From positions 1,302,001-1,366,000 of the forward strand of contig NZ_JAGPNL010000001.1 in assembly GCF_018069565.1 (NCBI RefSeq): a DNA stretch of 64,000 nucleotides. The letters run 5' to 3'. How positions within the stretch are numbered: the first letter of the stretch is position 1; every line of letters starts with the position of its first letter. This stretch comes from Streptomyces tagetis. GTDB taxonomy: Bacteria > Actinomycetota > Actinomycetes > Streptomycetales > Streptomycetaceae. A program made the position numbers and the translations under genes. Below the pieces are notes generated by a model. It ran no database searches, was not told the DNA's origin, and worked only from the letters and a program-made list of their open reading frames with translations. Below are positions 23,860 to 33,137 of the stretch, in pieces.

Positions 23860-25152
23860 TCAGGGCCGTGAGTCGGCGGTGTGACCGGCGAGGGCGGCGG
23901 TCAGGGCGCGATCGCTTCCGGAGGCCGCGACGAGGCTGAGCCCCACGGGGCCGGCCGGGCCCCGCACCCCGGGCAGGGTCAGGACCGGCAGGCCCGCCAC
24001 GCTCGCGGCGCAGATCAGGTGCACGGTCGCGGTACGCAGCGCCATGCCGGTGACGGCCGGGCCGGGCGGGGGAGCCGCGGTGGGGGTCGCCGGCTGTACG
24101 AGCGCGGTCCCGGGCGGGATCAGTTCGGCGAGCGCGCCACGCGCCCGGCCCACGGTGTCCCGGGCCCACGCGAGGTAGTCGGCCGGCATATCCTCGCCGG
24201 CGGCGATGGCGTCCGCGACGAGGGGCGAGACGGCCTCGCGGTTCGCCCGCAGCCAGCTTCCGTGCAGGCGCCACATCTCCACTGCCTGGAGGACACCCAA
24301 CGCCTGCGCCCACTCCTCCAGATGGGCGGCGCAGGTGCTGCTCCTCCCACGCAGCGGGACGCCCAGCCGGTCCGCCCACGCGTGGGCCGCGTCCTTCAGC
24401 GGCGTACGCAGTGCCGGGTCCGCCAGGTCGAACAGGTCCGTGGCCAGGAGCAGTTGTTCGATCGGCTGAGCGGTGCGGCGCGGGAGCAGCACGTCGGACA
24501 CCCGGCTGAGCAGCCGCGGTGTCCGGGTGAGCCAGCTCACGGTGTCGAACGAGGGCGCGAGGCCGATCTGTCCGGTGTCCGGAACCAGACCGTGTGTCGG
24601 ACGCAGGCTGTACAGCCCGCAGTAGGAGGTCGGCACCCGTACCGAGCCCGCCGTGTCGGTGCCCAGACCGATGTCGGCCAGCCCCAGGGCCACGGCGCTG
24701 GCCGAGCCGCTGGAGGACCCTCCGGGGACCCGCCCGGGTGCCGCGGGATTCGGTGGCATCCCGTAGTGCGTGTTGAGCCCGGACAGGCCGTAGGCCAGCT
24801 CGTCGGTCCGTGCGATACCGGTGACGTCCGCCCCTGCCCGCAGCAGCGCCTGGACGGCCGCGGCGTGAGCGGACTCGACCGGCGCCTCGCGCAGCCATGC
24901 CGGGTTCCCCGCCCCGATCGCGTGGCCCGCGACGGCGAAGAGGTCCTTCACCGCGACCCGGGAGCCGGACAGCACGCCCCTCCGCTCCGCCGCGACCAGC
25001 GGATCACCGACCACACGCCAGACCGACGGGTGGGCCTCCGCCGGAGCCGAGACTCCCTCGCGGGCGACCCCGGCCGTTTCGCCGCTGTCGCGGCGGGGCG
25101 GGATCGGGGACGGCCCGTTGGCAACGGCGGTGCTAGGCCGCTGAGCGGACAT
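23860..25152 (-). CDS. Amidase signature family protein
   Basis: A 430-residue amidase. The Ser-cisSer-Lys triad is visible: Lys in RVAVKDLF (about residue 69), the Gly/Ser-rich GGSSSGSASA and the nucleophile region DTAGSVRVP. The group includes Glu-tRNA amidotransferase GatA, allophanate hydrolases and aryl-amide hydrolases; the sequence looks closest to the AtzF/indoleacetamide branch. It lies 138 bases downstream of the HD gene on the same strand, so the two may be co-transcribed. A link to the aromatic locus is possible, but there is no predicted operator before it. Confidence 0.85.
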   Translation of the reverse strand: MSAQRPSTAVANGPSPIPPRRDSGETAGVAREGVSAPAEAHPSVWRVVGDPLVAAERRGVLSGSRVAVKDLFAVAGHAIGAGNPAWLREAPVESAHAAAVQALLRAGADVTGIARTDELAYGLSGLNTHYGMPPNPAAPGRVPGGSSSGSASAVALGLADIGLGTDTAGSVRVPTSYCGLYSLRPTHGLVPDTGQIGLAPSFDTVSWLTRTPRLLSRVSDVLLPRRTAQPIEQLLLATDLFDLADPALRTPLKDAAHAWADRLGVPLRGRSSTCAAHLEEWAQALGVLQAVEMWRLHGSWLRANREAVSPLVADAIAAGEDMPADYLAWARDTVGRARGALAELIPPGTALVQPATPTAAPPPGPAVTGMALRTATVHLICAASVAGLPVLTLPGVRGPAGPVGLSLVAASGSDRALTAALAGHTADSRP

Positions 25153-25290
25153 GGGTGACCTCGACGGGATCGGGAGGGCGAGTGCGTACCACCGTACGCA
25201 CAGCGGGCGAACCCGCCGAGGCGGGGTCGGACGACGATGCCGGCACCGCGCTCGCGGCGCCGGCCGGTCCCCGTCGGCCGGGAGCCCGGG

Positions 25291-25929
25291 TCATTCGGGC
25301 CAGGCGGAGTTCTTGACGACCTCGACGAAGTCCCCGCGGACGAATCCGGGCACGTAGTGGGCGAGTACGTCGGCCTTGATGTTGCCGAACGTCGTCTCGG
25401 GGCGGTCCTGGACACCCTCGGTGAACGCGGCCAGGATGCGGTTCTTGAAGTCCGGGCGGGGGTGGGCCTCCACCACGGCCGCCCGCTGCTCGTCGGAGAC
25501 CGCGTGGTAGCCGATGCCCAGGACGTCCAGTTCCACCCCTCGGGTGACCAGGGCGATCTCGGGGGCCATGTGCAGCGGGATCTCCGGCGTGGTGTGCAGG
25601 GCGATCGCCGTCCAGACCCGGTCGGCCCCCTCGCCGGTGATGCCGTGGGCGCGCAGGAACCGCCGTGCCTCGTCGGCACCGTCGATCTCGAAACGCTGGT
25701 CGGTGCGGCGGAACCGCTCGGTCAGCCCCAGGTCGTGGAACATCGCCCCGACGTACAGCAGCTCCGGATCGAACCGGAGCCCCTGTTCGCGCCCGCGCAG
25801 CGCTCCCCAGAGGAACACGCGCCGGGAGTGGTCGAACAGCAGCGGTGAGGCCGCCTCGCGGACCAGCTCGGTCGCCTCCCGCGCCAGAGCACTGTCCGGG
25901 ACCCGCACGTCCGCGATCGACTCGCTCAT
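25291..25929 (-). CDS. HD-domain hydrolase, cyanamide hydratase-like
   Basis: A 212-residue HD-superfamily protein. Metal-ligand motifs are DHSRRVF, FHDLG and ALHTTP with a later Asp. Its layout resembles the Ddi2/cyanamide hydratase branch. I use the ATG at 25929, preceded by GAGAGAGGCGAGAG, and reject the extension to 26037, which would overlap the divergent regulator. It is divergent from the GlxA-type regulator and upstream of the amidase gene. Hydration of a nitrile-like or cyanamide substrate is an inference from family resemblance only. Confidence 0.8.
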   Translation of the reverse strand: MSESIADVRVPDSALAREATELVREAASPLLFDHSRRVFLWGALRGREQGLRFDPELLYVGAMFHDLGLTERFRRTDQRFEIDGADEARRFLRAHGITGEGADRVWTAIALHTTPEIPLHMAPEIALVTRGVELDVLGIGYHAVSDEQRAAVVEAHPRPDFKNRILAAFTEGVQDRPETTFGNIKADVLAHYVPGFVRGDFVEVVKNSAWPE

Positions 25930-26035
25930 GCCGCTCTCGCCTCTCTCTCCTCGTGTCGGTGGTTCTGCTTCCAGTGTCGCCGGGCACGTACCCTGGCGCC
26001 ATGTCCTTCCTGACAGAGAAACCACAGATACGGAC

Positions 26036-27025
26036 ATGACGCATCGTGTGGGCTTCGTGGTGTTCGACGGTGTGACCCTGCTGGACGTCAGCGGCCCCGC
26101 GGAGGTCCTCCACCAGGCGAACCGGCTCGGCCTCCCCTACGACCTGGTCCTGATCTCCCCGCGTGGTGGAGAGGTCGGAACCTCGACCGGGATGCCGCTG
26201 AGCGGCACCGTGACGGCCACCGAGGCCGGCCGGGTCGACACGGTGCTCGTGGCCGGGGGCGACCGCCTGCCCGAGCGGCCGGGGGACGCGGAGCTGCTGG
26301 AGACGACCCGCGCCGTGGCCGCGCGGGCGACGCGGGTCGCCTCGGTGTGCACCGGTGCCTTCGTCCTGGCCGAACTCGGCCTGCTCGACGGGCGCCGGGC
26401 GACCACGCACTGGCGGCACGCCGACGTCCTCGCCCGCCGTCACCCCGGGGTACGCGTCGAGCCGGACGCGATCCATGTACGCGACGGGCGGTTCATCACC
26501 TCCGCGGGCATCAGCGCGGGCATCGACCTGACCCTGGCCCTCGTCGAGGACGACCACGGAGCCGACGCGGCCCGCCGCATCGCCCGCGAACTGGTCGTCT
26601 TCCTGCGACGTCCGGGCGGACAGTCGCAGTTCACCACGGACACCGCTCCGCCCCCGCGCAACGACCTGCTGCGCACCCTCATCGACTCCGTGCTGGCCGA
26701 CCCGGCCGCCGATCACTCTCTGCCGTCCATGGCCCGCGCCGCGGCCGTCAGCCCCCGGCACCTGACCCGGCTGTTCCACACCGAACTGGGCACCACCCCC
26801 GCCCGCTGGGTCGAGCGGGTCCGTCTCGACCGCGCCCGGCAACTCCTCCTCGACGGGCACAGCGTCACCTCGGCGGCCCGGCACAGCGGACTCGGCAGCG
26901 ACGAGACCCTCCGCCGCGTCCTCGTCCGCCACCTGGGCATCACGCCCACCGCCTACCGCCAACGCTTCGCCACCACCGGTACGGCAGCCGGAGGCGTTCC
27001 CGCCGCCGGCTCACCGACCGACTGA
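26036..27025 (+). CDS. GlxA-type AraC-family transcriptional regulator
   Basis: A 329-residue regulator. The N-terminal DJ-1/PfpI-like domain carries the nucleophile-elbow Cys in SVCTGAFVL (about residues 103-111). The C-terminal AraC DNA-binding domain includes PRHLTRLFHTELGTTP and the second helix-turn-helix near LRRVLVRHLGITP. It is divergent from the HD hydrolase gene with a 106-base shared region, so it probably controls the HD-amidase pair. Its stop is 2 bases from the convergent lipoprotein stop. Confidence 0.9.
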   Translation: MTHRVGFVVFDGVTLLDVSGPAEVLHQANRLGLPYDLVLISPRGGEVGTSTGMPLSGTVTATEAGRVDTVLVAGGDRLPERPGDAELLETTRAVAARATRVASVCTGAFVLAELGLLDGRRATTHWRHADVLARRHPGVRVEPDAIHVRDGRFITSAGISAGIDLTLALVEDDHGADAARRIARELVVFLRRPGGQSQFTTDTAPPPRNDLLRTLIDSVLADPAADHSLPSMARAAAVSPRHLTRLFHTELGTTPARWVERVRLDRARQLLLDGHSVTSAARHSGLGSDETLRRVLVRHLGITPTAYRQRFATTGTAAGGVPAAGSPTD

Positions 27026-27029
27026 CGGC

Positions 27030-27557
27030 CTACAGCCGGTCTCCGACGCCGGCGTGTTCCGGAGGATGCGGCCCGCCACCGTCCTTGACGTCCTGCTCGC
27101 AGGTGCGTCCCTTGGAGGACTGGTCATTGGGGATCAACAGCACTCCGGCCACCTGCTCGGGGTGGTCCACGGAGAGCCAGGAGTCGCCCGTGCGGGCACC
27201 GTCCGGCCCGAACGCCTCGGACGAGTAGACCGTCTGACACATCAGCGCCACGCGCTCCACGTCGACCGCGCAGGCGTCCACGGCAGGGCCGGAGCTGTGG
27301 TCGGGCCCGTCGAAGCGGTAGTGGAAGTGGACCCTGTCGCCGTGGGAGGGCACCTGCGGGTGGGGTTCGAGACGCCAGTCGACGACCTCGGCGGTGACGT
27401 CGAGAGGCCGTCCGGAAACGCCCTCGACCCGCACCCTGACCCCGGCCTCGCCGCGCTCCGCGATCGTGTCGGCGCAGCTCCAGAGGGAGGAGCAGCCGGA
27501 CAGGGCGAGAACCACCAGAGCCGACGGAGCGGCGGCGAGTATCCGTGGGCGGAACAC
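27030..27557 (-). CDS. Small predicted lipoprotein
   Basis: A 175-residue protein with GTG start and GGAGG site. A signal peptide ends LALSGC, so Cys22 would be lipidated. The rest is a soluble, beta-rich-looking domain with three further Cys (28, 94, 107 approx.) and a hydrophilic tail. I do not recognise a family. Confidence 0.75.
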   Translation of the reverse strand: MFRPRILAAAPSALVVLALSGCSSLWSCADTIAERGEAGVRVRVEGVSGRPLDVTAEVVDWRLEPHPQVPSHGDRVHFHYRFDGPDHSSGPAVDACAVDVERVALMCQTVYSSEAFGPDGARTGDSWLSVDHPEQVAGVLLIPNDQSSKGRTCEQDVKDGGGPHPPEHAGVGDRL

Positions 27558-27657
27558 TCCGGTGACCTCCGGTCAGGTGGGGGAGGGGAGCAGTGTATCC
27601 GGGGCACTGCGGCGGGCACGGACCTCGCCGGGTTCACCTTCCTCGGGAAGGCGCCCG

Positions 27658-29274
27658 TCAGGCGGGCGTCTCCGTCTCGACCTCACGCCGGTCCGGGACG
27701 GCGGGCACCCGCGCGGCCGGTTCGCCGGCGACCCTCACCGAGCGCTTGCGTCCCGTGCCGGGAGGAACGAGGGCGAAGGCGAGGACCGCCGCCAGGAACG
27801 TCAGGCCCGCCGAAACGATCAGGCACAGGCGCATGCCGTCGAGGAATGCCTCACCGACCGCGCCCCAGACCTGGCCGGCCCGGGGACCGAGGTCCATCGA
27901 GCCCACCGCGCCGAGGCCCGCGTCACGCGACGCGGCGGTGATCCGGTCGGCCAGCGCACCGTGCACCCCCGCGTCGGCGAGGTGGCCGGGGAGGGAGGAG
28001 ACGGCACGACTGGTGAGCAGCGCGCCGAGCACGGCGGGACCGAGCGCTCCGCCGACCTGCCGGAAGGCGTTGTTGCCGGCGGCCGCCATCCCGGCCAGCG
28101 GATGCGGTACGGAGGCGACGGCGGTGGCCGTCATCGGCGTCGTCACCAGCCCCATGCCCAGCCCCAGCAGGAGCAGCCGCCAGGAGAGCGCGCCGAAGGA
28201 GGTACCGGCATCGGCGCCGAGCAGGGTGAGCAGGGACGCCGTCACCAGGAGCAGACCCGTGGTGATCATGAAGCGGGGCGAGAGCCGGTGCATGACGCGC
28301 CCGGCGATACCGCTGACGACCAGCGCGGCCCCGGTGATCACGAGCAGCCGCCAGGCGATGCCCAGGGTGTCGAGCCGCTGGACCATGCCGAAGTAGAGGC
28401 TCAGCACGAAGAAGAAGCCGATCATGCCCAGGAACATGATCATGGCGACGAGGGTGGTGGCGGTGAAACCCGGGCTGCGGAAGAGCGCGAGGTCGAGCAT
28501 CGGGTGGGCGGAGCGCCGCTCGGTCACGACGAAGAGCACACCGCTGACGACGGCGACGGCGAGCGCGACGACCACCTGTAGGTCACCGAAGGAACCGGCG
28601 CCCCCCTCGATGACGCCGTAGACGAGCGCGGTGATGGCGAGCGCGGCCGTGATCTGTCCGGGCCAGTCGAGCCGACCGGCGCGCGGCGCGCGCGACTCGG
28701 GCAGGGCCCGCAGCGAGATGACGACGGCGACGAGCGCGACGGGGAGCGGTACGAGGAAGATCCAGCGCCAGCCGACGTGGCCGAGGATCGATCCGGCCAG
28801 CACACCGCCGACGGCGAGCGCGCCCAGCAGGCACATCGCCCAGATGCCGATGAACTTCCCGCGCTCACGGTGGTCGGGTACGGCGTGGCTGATGAGGGCC
28901 AGCGTCGTGGGCAGCAGCGCGGCGGCGCCGAGCCCGGACAGCGCCTGCCCGGCCCACAGTTGGCCGATCGAGTGCGCGGTGAGCGACGTGGCCGCGCCGA
29001 CGGCGGAGAGCAGCAGCCCGGTGACGAAGACCTTGCGCCGGCCGTGTACGTCGCCGAAGATCCCGGCGGTGAGGATGAAGGCCGCCATCGGCAGCACGAA
29101 GGCGTCCGACACCCAGGCCAACTGCGAGGTCGTCGTGGACAGCGCCGACTGGATGGCGGTCAGGCTCACCGAGACGCTGGTCACCGGCAGGTAGGCGACG
29201 AAGACCCCGAGGCAGGCCAGGACGATGGTCGTCCCCCGACGAGGCACGGTTGAGGGCGGTGACTGGGACAACAC
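27658..29274 (-). CDS. DHA2-family (14-helix) MFS drug exporter
   Basis: A 538-residue membrane protein. It has motif A in FGDVHGRRKVF, motif C-like GGVLAGSILGHVGWRWIF and about 14 hydrophobic segments, typical of EmrB/QacA-type exporters. GTG start with AAGGAG very close upstream. It is divergent from the Lrp-type regulator, with tandem repeats between the genes. It probably exports a toxic compound or antibiotic under control of that regulator. Confidence 0.9.
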   Translation of the reverse strand: MLSQSPPSTVPRRGTTIVLACLGVFVAYLPVTSVSVSLTAIQSALSTTTSQLAWVSDAFVLPMAAFILTAGIFGDVHGRRKVFVTGLLLSAVGAATSLTAHSIGQLWAGQALSGLGAAALLPTTLALISHAVPDHRERGKFIGIWAMCLLGALAVGGVLAGSILGHVGWRWIFLVPLPVALVAVVISLRALPESRAPRAGRLDWPGQITAALAITALVYGVIEGGAGSFGDLQVVVALAVAVVSGVLFVVTERRSAHPMLDLALFRSPGFTATTLVAMIMFLGMIGFFFVLSLYFGMVQRLDTLGIAWRLLVITGAALVVSGIAGRVMHRLSPRFMITTGLLLVTASLLTLLGADAGTSFGALSWRLLLLGLGMGLVTTPMTATAVASVPHPLAGMAAAGNNAFRQVGGALGPAVLGALLTSRAVSSLPGHLADAGVHGALADRITAASRDAGLGAVGSMDLGPRAGQVWGAVGEAFLDGMRLCLIVSAGLTFLAAVLAFALVPPGTGRKRSVRVAGEPAARVPAVPDRREVETETPA

Positions 29275-29571
29275 GACTCCTTAGCGGCGCCGAGGACCGG
29301 CGCGGGGAACAGACAGACGGGCCGACAGGGGACCTCGGGGCCGGTGTCCGGCCGCACGAGCCGGGAACGGCACGGGCCAGAAACCATATGAGCGGGAGCC
29401 CGTACGAACCGGGCCGTACGAACCGGGCCGTGCCGGACGCCGTCGGCCGGGGGCCCGATGAACGGACATCGAGCCTGTCCAGCCTCCACCGACAGGGCTC
29501 TTTCCATCAAACCAAGCCCGCAGAACCGAAGGAAACCTGCACACCAAGGCGTCTCACCCCATACTTGCTCC
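29275..29571. promoter_or_regulatory. Divergent promoter region with 14-bp tandem repeat
   Basis: The 297 bases between the exporter and regulator genes contain a direct repeat of CGTACGAACCGGGC (29401-29414 and 29415-29428), preceded by a related GCACGAGCCGGGAACGGCAC. Repeated elements like these are plausible Lrp/AsnC binding sites. No gene is apparent. Confidence 0.5.
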
Positions 29572-30561
29572 ATGCTCGACACCCTGGACAGCCATATCCT
29601 CCACGCGCTGCACATCGCACCCCGGGCACCGTTCCGGCTGGTCGGAGAGGTGGTGGGGGCCTCGGAACAGACCGTCGCGCGCCGCTACCGGGCGATGCGC
29701 CGCACGGGGACGGTACGGGTGGTGGGGCTCGTCGACCCCGCGGTGCAGGGCCTGGTGGCGAGCGTCGTCCGGATCTCGCTGCGCCCCGACCGGATCGACG
29801 CGTGCGCCGAGGCGCTGACGCGGCTTCCCGAGGTCTCCTTCGCGCACATCTCCTTCGGCGGCTCGGAGATCGTGTGCTCGATGGCGACACCCCACGAGGG
29901 GCGGATGCCGGAGGTGCTGCGCCAACTCGCCCGCACGCCGGGGGTGCTGGAGGTCGACACCCGTATGACGCTGCACAGCTACTCCCCGCCCGGCGCCGCC
30001 TGGGGACGGCTCGGCCCCTCGCTCCCCGAGGAGGCGGTGACCTCCCTCCACCGGCACCACCCGCGTACGACACCGCAGGGCCCGCCGGTCGAACCGGACG
30101 AGGAGGACGCCGCACTGCTCGCCGCGCTCGCCGAGGACGGCCGGGCGAGTCAGGCCACGCTCGCCGACCGCACCGGCTGGACCACGGGCCGGGTCGCGCG
30201 GCGTCTGGAGGCGCTGGAGCGCTCGGGCACGCTCTTCTACGACGTGGACCTGGCCCTGGAGAAGCTGGGCTACCCCTTCAGCGCCGCGCTCTGGCTGGAG
30301 ACCACTCCCGCACTGCTCCACGAGACGGGCTCGGCGCTCGCCGCGCTTCCCCGGGTCCTCTTCGCCTGCGCCACGGCCGGGGCGCAGAACCTCATGGCGA
30401 TCGTCATGTGCACGGACACCGCCGACTTCTACGACTGGCTCAGCCGCCGGCTGGCGACGGTGCCCGGGATCACCGCCTACACGATCAGCGTCCGGCTGCG
30501 CACCCTCAAGAAGGCCGCCTCGCTCGTCTACCAGGGACGGCTGGTCGCGCCGCCCCGCTGA
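29572..30561 (+). CDS. Lrp/AsnC-family regulator, two-module form
   Basis: A 329-residue protein containing two Lrp-like modules. The first begins MLDTLDSHILHAL with a helix-turn-helix (GEVVGASEQTVARRYRAM) and a ligand-type region. The second repeats the pattern (EEDAALLAALAEDGRASQATLADRTGWTTGRVARRLE) and a C-terminal AsnC ligand domain. Usual Lrp proteins are about 150 residues, so this is the doubled form common in Streptomyces. The ATG at 29572 has no clear ribosome site. It is divergent from the exporter gene and probably regulates it. Confidence 0.9.
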   Translation: MLDTLDSHILHALHIAPRAPFRLVGEVVGASEQTVARRYRAMRRTGTVRVVGLVDPAVQGLVASVVRISLRPDRIDACAEALTRLPEVSFAHISFGGSEIVCSMATPHEGRMPEVLRQLARTPGVLEVDTRMTLHSYSPPGAAWGRLGPSLPEEAVTSLHRHHPRTTPQGPPVEPDEEDAALLAALAEDGRASQATLADRTGWTTGRVARRLEALERSGTLFYDVDLALEKLGYPFSAALWLETTPALLHETGSALAALPRVLFACATAGAQNLMAIVMCTDTADFYDWLSRRLATVPGITAYTISVRLRTLKKAASLVYQGRLVAPPR

Positions 30562-30577
30562 GGGTCCGGGCCGCGTG

Positions 30578-30970
30578 TCAGGCGAGGGGGAACCAGACCG
30601 ACAGCCGTTTCGCGATGACCGGCACGTCGAGGTGGTCCTGCGCGACGTCCTCGACGAACGGGCCGGCGAGGTGGACGGGCGGCGGGACCGTACCGGCGCT
30701 CACGCCGTTGAACCGCAGGAAGACGCGCATGGCGAGCCAGGCGATGGGCTTGTTGCCGTCGACCAGCGCGTGATTGCGGGCGACGGAGTGCAGCAGCGCC
30801 GCCGCCTTCTCGTGCACCGTGGGATACAGCTCGGACCCGAACACGTCGGTCCGGGGCCGTTCGATCGCGGAGACCAGGAGTCCCATGTCGCGCACGCTGT
30901 GCTCGGTACCGTTGACCGCGCGGGCGATGGCCAGGATCTCGTCGATCTGGACGTAGCGCACCGCGGTCAC
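30578..30970 (-). CDS. Doc-like toxin of a type II toxin-antitoxin pair, altered Fic motif
   Basis: A 130-residue Fic/Doc-fold protein. The active-site loop reads HALVDGNKP (67-75); Doc toxins have HxFxDGNKR, where the final Arg binds the nucleotide phosphate. Here Arg is Pro, so activity may be reduced or lost. The GTG start overlaps the antitoxin stop (GTGA), giving translational coupling. Doc phosphorylates EF-Tu in the known system. The open frame is otherwise intact. Confidence 0.85.
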   Translation of the reverse strand: MTAVRYVQIDEILAIARAVNGTEHSVRDMGLLVSAIERPRTDVFGSELYPTVHEKAAALLHSVARNHALVDGNKPIAWLAMRVFLRFNGVSAGTVPPPVHLAGPFVEDVAQDHLDVPVIAKRLSVWFPLA

Positions 30971-31161
30971 TTCAGGTAGTCCAGGATCTCCGCATCGCTC
31001 TCCATCAGCTCGGCCAGGACGTCGTCGACCTTCAGCTCGGCTCGCGCCTGGGCGTCACGGATGGCCTCGATGGCGAGTTCCTGCTTGCTGCGGCCCTCGC
31101 GACGAGCACGCTCGGTGAGCTTCGCGTCAAGGTCCTCGGGGAGCCGGAGTGTCATCGCCAT
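30967..31161 (-). CDS. Ribbon-helix-helix antitoxin
   Basis: A 64-residue protein. Residues 1-45 form an Arc/CopG ribbon-helix-helix (MTLRLPEDLDAKLTERARREGRS), and the acidic C-terminal tail (LMESDAEILDYL) is the likely toxin-binding region. It is the first gene of the pair with the Doc-like toxin. A palindrome immediately upstream fits autoregulation. Confidence 0.88.
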   Translation of the reverse strand: MAMTLRLPEDLDAKLTERARREGRSKQELAIEAIRDAQARAELKVDDVLAELMESDAEILDYLK

Positions 31162-31169
31162 ACGGTGAT

Positions 31170-31186
31170 GATACCGCGCTGGTATC
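31170..31186. promoter_or_regulatory. Operator of the toxin-antitoxin operon
   Basis: GATACC-GCGCT-GGTATC is a perfect palindrome 8 bases upstream of the antitoxin start, positioned for binding by the ribbon-helix-helix antitoxin. Confidence 0.65.
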
Positions 31187-31249
31187 TATGAGGGGCGGCC
31201 GGCTCGTCGTCGTAGGCTGAAGCGCTCATGCGCCGGACAGGAGGCCGAG

Positions 31250-31921
31250 ATGCCCGAAGCGACCGTGGCCGAGGTGATGGCCGAGCTCGCCGAGCTCGCG
31301 GACCCGAAGACACGCCAGGTGAACGAGAACCACGGTGACGACCACGGTGTGAACCTGGGCAAGCTGCGCGCGCTCGCGAAACGGCTGAAGAAGCAGCAGG
31401 CGCTCGCGGGCCGGCTGTGGGAGACGGGCGACAGCGCGGCGAGGCTGCTGGCGATCCTGATCTGCCGACCGAAGGAGTTCGAGGGCGCCGAGTTGGACGT
31501 CATGCTGCGCGAGGCGCGCACCCCCAAGGTGCACGACTGGCTCGTGAACTACGTGGTGAAGAAGAACCCGCACTCCGAAGAGCTGCGTCTCGCCTGGTCC
31601 GCCGACCCGGGTCCGGTGGTCGCCAGTGCCGGCTGGGCGCTGACCACCGAACGGGTGGCGAAGAACCCGGAGGGCCTCGATCTGGCGGGGCTGCTCGACG
31701 TCATCGAGGCGGAGCTGAAGGACGCCCCGGACCGCCTGCAGTGGGCGATGAACCACTGCCTCGCGCAGATCGGGATCGAGCACGCCGAGCACCGCTCCCG
31801 TGCCATCGGGATCGGCGAGCGCCTCCAGGTGCTCAAGGACTACCCGACGCCCCCGGGCTGCACGTCTCCCTTCGCGCCCGTCTGGATCACCGAAATGGTG
31901 CGCCGCCGGCACGAGAACTGA
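31250..31921 (+). CDS. AlkD-like DNA alkylation repair / HEAT-repeat protein
   Basis: A 223-residue all-helical protein with GGAGG site. The segments LRALAKRLKKQQALAGRLWETGDSAARLLAILI and HDWLVNYVVKKNPH are typical of the DNA alkylation repair (AlkD/PF08713) family, which removes bulky alkylated bases by a HEAT-repeat glycosylase. Its 3' end overlaps the convergent C39-like gene by 35 bases. Confidence 0.8.
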   Translation: MPEATVAEVMAELAELADPKTRQVNENHGDDHGVNLGKLRALAKRLKKQQALAGRLWETGDSAARLLAILICRPKEFEGAELDVMLREARTPKVHDWLVNYVVKKNPHSEELRLAWSADPGPVVASAGWALTTERVAKNPEGLDLAGLLDVIEAELKDAPDRLQWAMNHCLAQIGIEHAEHRSRAIGIGERLQVLKDYPTPPGCTSPFAPVWITEMVRRRHEN

Positions 31922-33017
31922 TCTCGTCGGGTCCACCCGTCGCCCGTTCCCCCGCGGGCGCACCGCGTGGTGGCGGCGGACCGATGGTCACGGCACCGCG
32001 GAAGCGGTCTGCCGAGACGGCCGCCATCGTGTCGAGCGACCGGTCGGGGACGGGCAGCAGATGGGCGTCGACCCAGGTGTCACCCGCCACCGCGTTGGCC
32101 CACGGGTCCTCGACGACGACCGCGCCGGGGACGGCGCCGTGGCACAGGACCCAGTGCGGTACGTCGAAGCCCTGCATCCCGTCGAGCGAGACCAGCAGCA
32201 GCACGTGTTCCCGGCGGCCGATCGCGCCACGGATCGCCGTCACGGAGAGGCGGCGCGGGTCGATCGGGACGCCGAGCGACCCGGCCCGCGCGCGTGACGC
32301 GCGTTGGAGCAGGGCACGCCACTCCCGGTCGTTCTCCGGGTGGTGGTCGAGCAGGACGGGCCGGTCCACGTCGAGGTGGACGGTGACGGGGGACGACGGC
32401 CAGGCCCGGCGTACGGCGACGCCCAGTCCGACGGGCTCGCAGGCGGGGAAGTTGGTCGCGTCGCGCCACAGCGTCAGCTCCGCCTCGCGGTCGAGCGCCT
32501 CCCAGGGCCGCGCCCCCGCGTGCGCCTGCGCGACCAGGGCGGTGACGGCACCGCACGTGAAGTGCGTGGTCTGGCCGTAGTACGCGGGTTCGGCCGGTAC
32601 GTCGTCGTGGAGCCAGCGCACGTAACCGGCGTCGGGCCCGGCCGTGTGCCCGGCCGGTGTGAGCGGGGGACGCAACGGGGCGAAGCCGAGGGCGGCGGCG
32701 TCCTCGGGACTTGCCGTCCACCCTTCCCACTTGACCTGCGCGAGCCCCCGGCGGCGCGCGTGGGCGACGACGGCCGCGACGGCCGCCGCCAGGTCGCCGA
32801 CGGCGTCGACGATCTTCAGATAGGCCGTGTGCGGGCGTGCCGACACGAGCGCGGCAGCGGTCCACTCCTCGCCGTCGTCTCCGGCGACGGCGACGAGGTG
32901 AGGGGCGTGGGCGGAACGGTCGACCGTGTGCCAGCGCTCCGGCACCTCATGGTGTCCGAGCCGCCCCAGCAGGGTCGTTGACGTATCGGAGGTGAACGGG
33001 ACCACGGTGCTCTGCAC
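31887..33017 (-). CDS. C39-like cysteine peptidase fold protein
   Basis: A 376-residue protein. An N-terminal part (about 1-125) looks like a GNAT-type fold. The C-terminal part has the papain-like C39 pattern: Gln and Cys in YYGQTTHFTCGAVTAL (about 147-162), His in VPHWVLCHG and Asp in VEDPW. No signal peptide is seen. GTG start with AGGAAGAGA. It follows the siderophore ABC operon on the same strand after 120 bases, so it may belong to it. The substrate is unknown; cleaving an imported ferric siderophore peptide is only a guess. Confidence 0.75.
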   Translation of the reverse strand: MQSTVVPFTSDTSTTLLGRLGHHEVPERWHTVDRSAHAPHLVAVAGDDGEEWTAAALVSARPHTAYLKIVDAVGDLAAAVAAVVAHARRRGLAQVKWEGWTASPEDAAALGFAPLRPPLTPAGHTAGPDAGYVRWLHDDVPAEPAYYGQTTHFTCGAVTALVAQAHAGARPWEALDREAELTLWRDATNFPACEPVGLGVAVRRAWPSSPVTVHLDVDRPVLLDHHPENDREWRALLQRASRARAGSLGVPIDPRRLSVTAIRGAIGRREHVLLLVSLDGMQGFDVPHWVLCHGAVPGAVVVEDPWANAVAGDTWVDAHLLPVPDRSLDTMAAVSADRFRGAVTIGPPPPRGAPAGERATGGPDEISSRAGGAPFR

Positions 33018-33137
33018 GGTCTCTTCCTTCTGGGAGGGCGTTCGGGTGCTCCCCGGACGGCTCGGCGGGGACGAGGGGCCGGTCGACGCGCCGGTGCCGC
33101 CAAGCCCACGACGGCGCGGTCGTGCCGCGGCCCGGCG

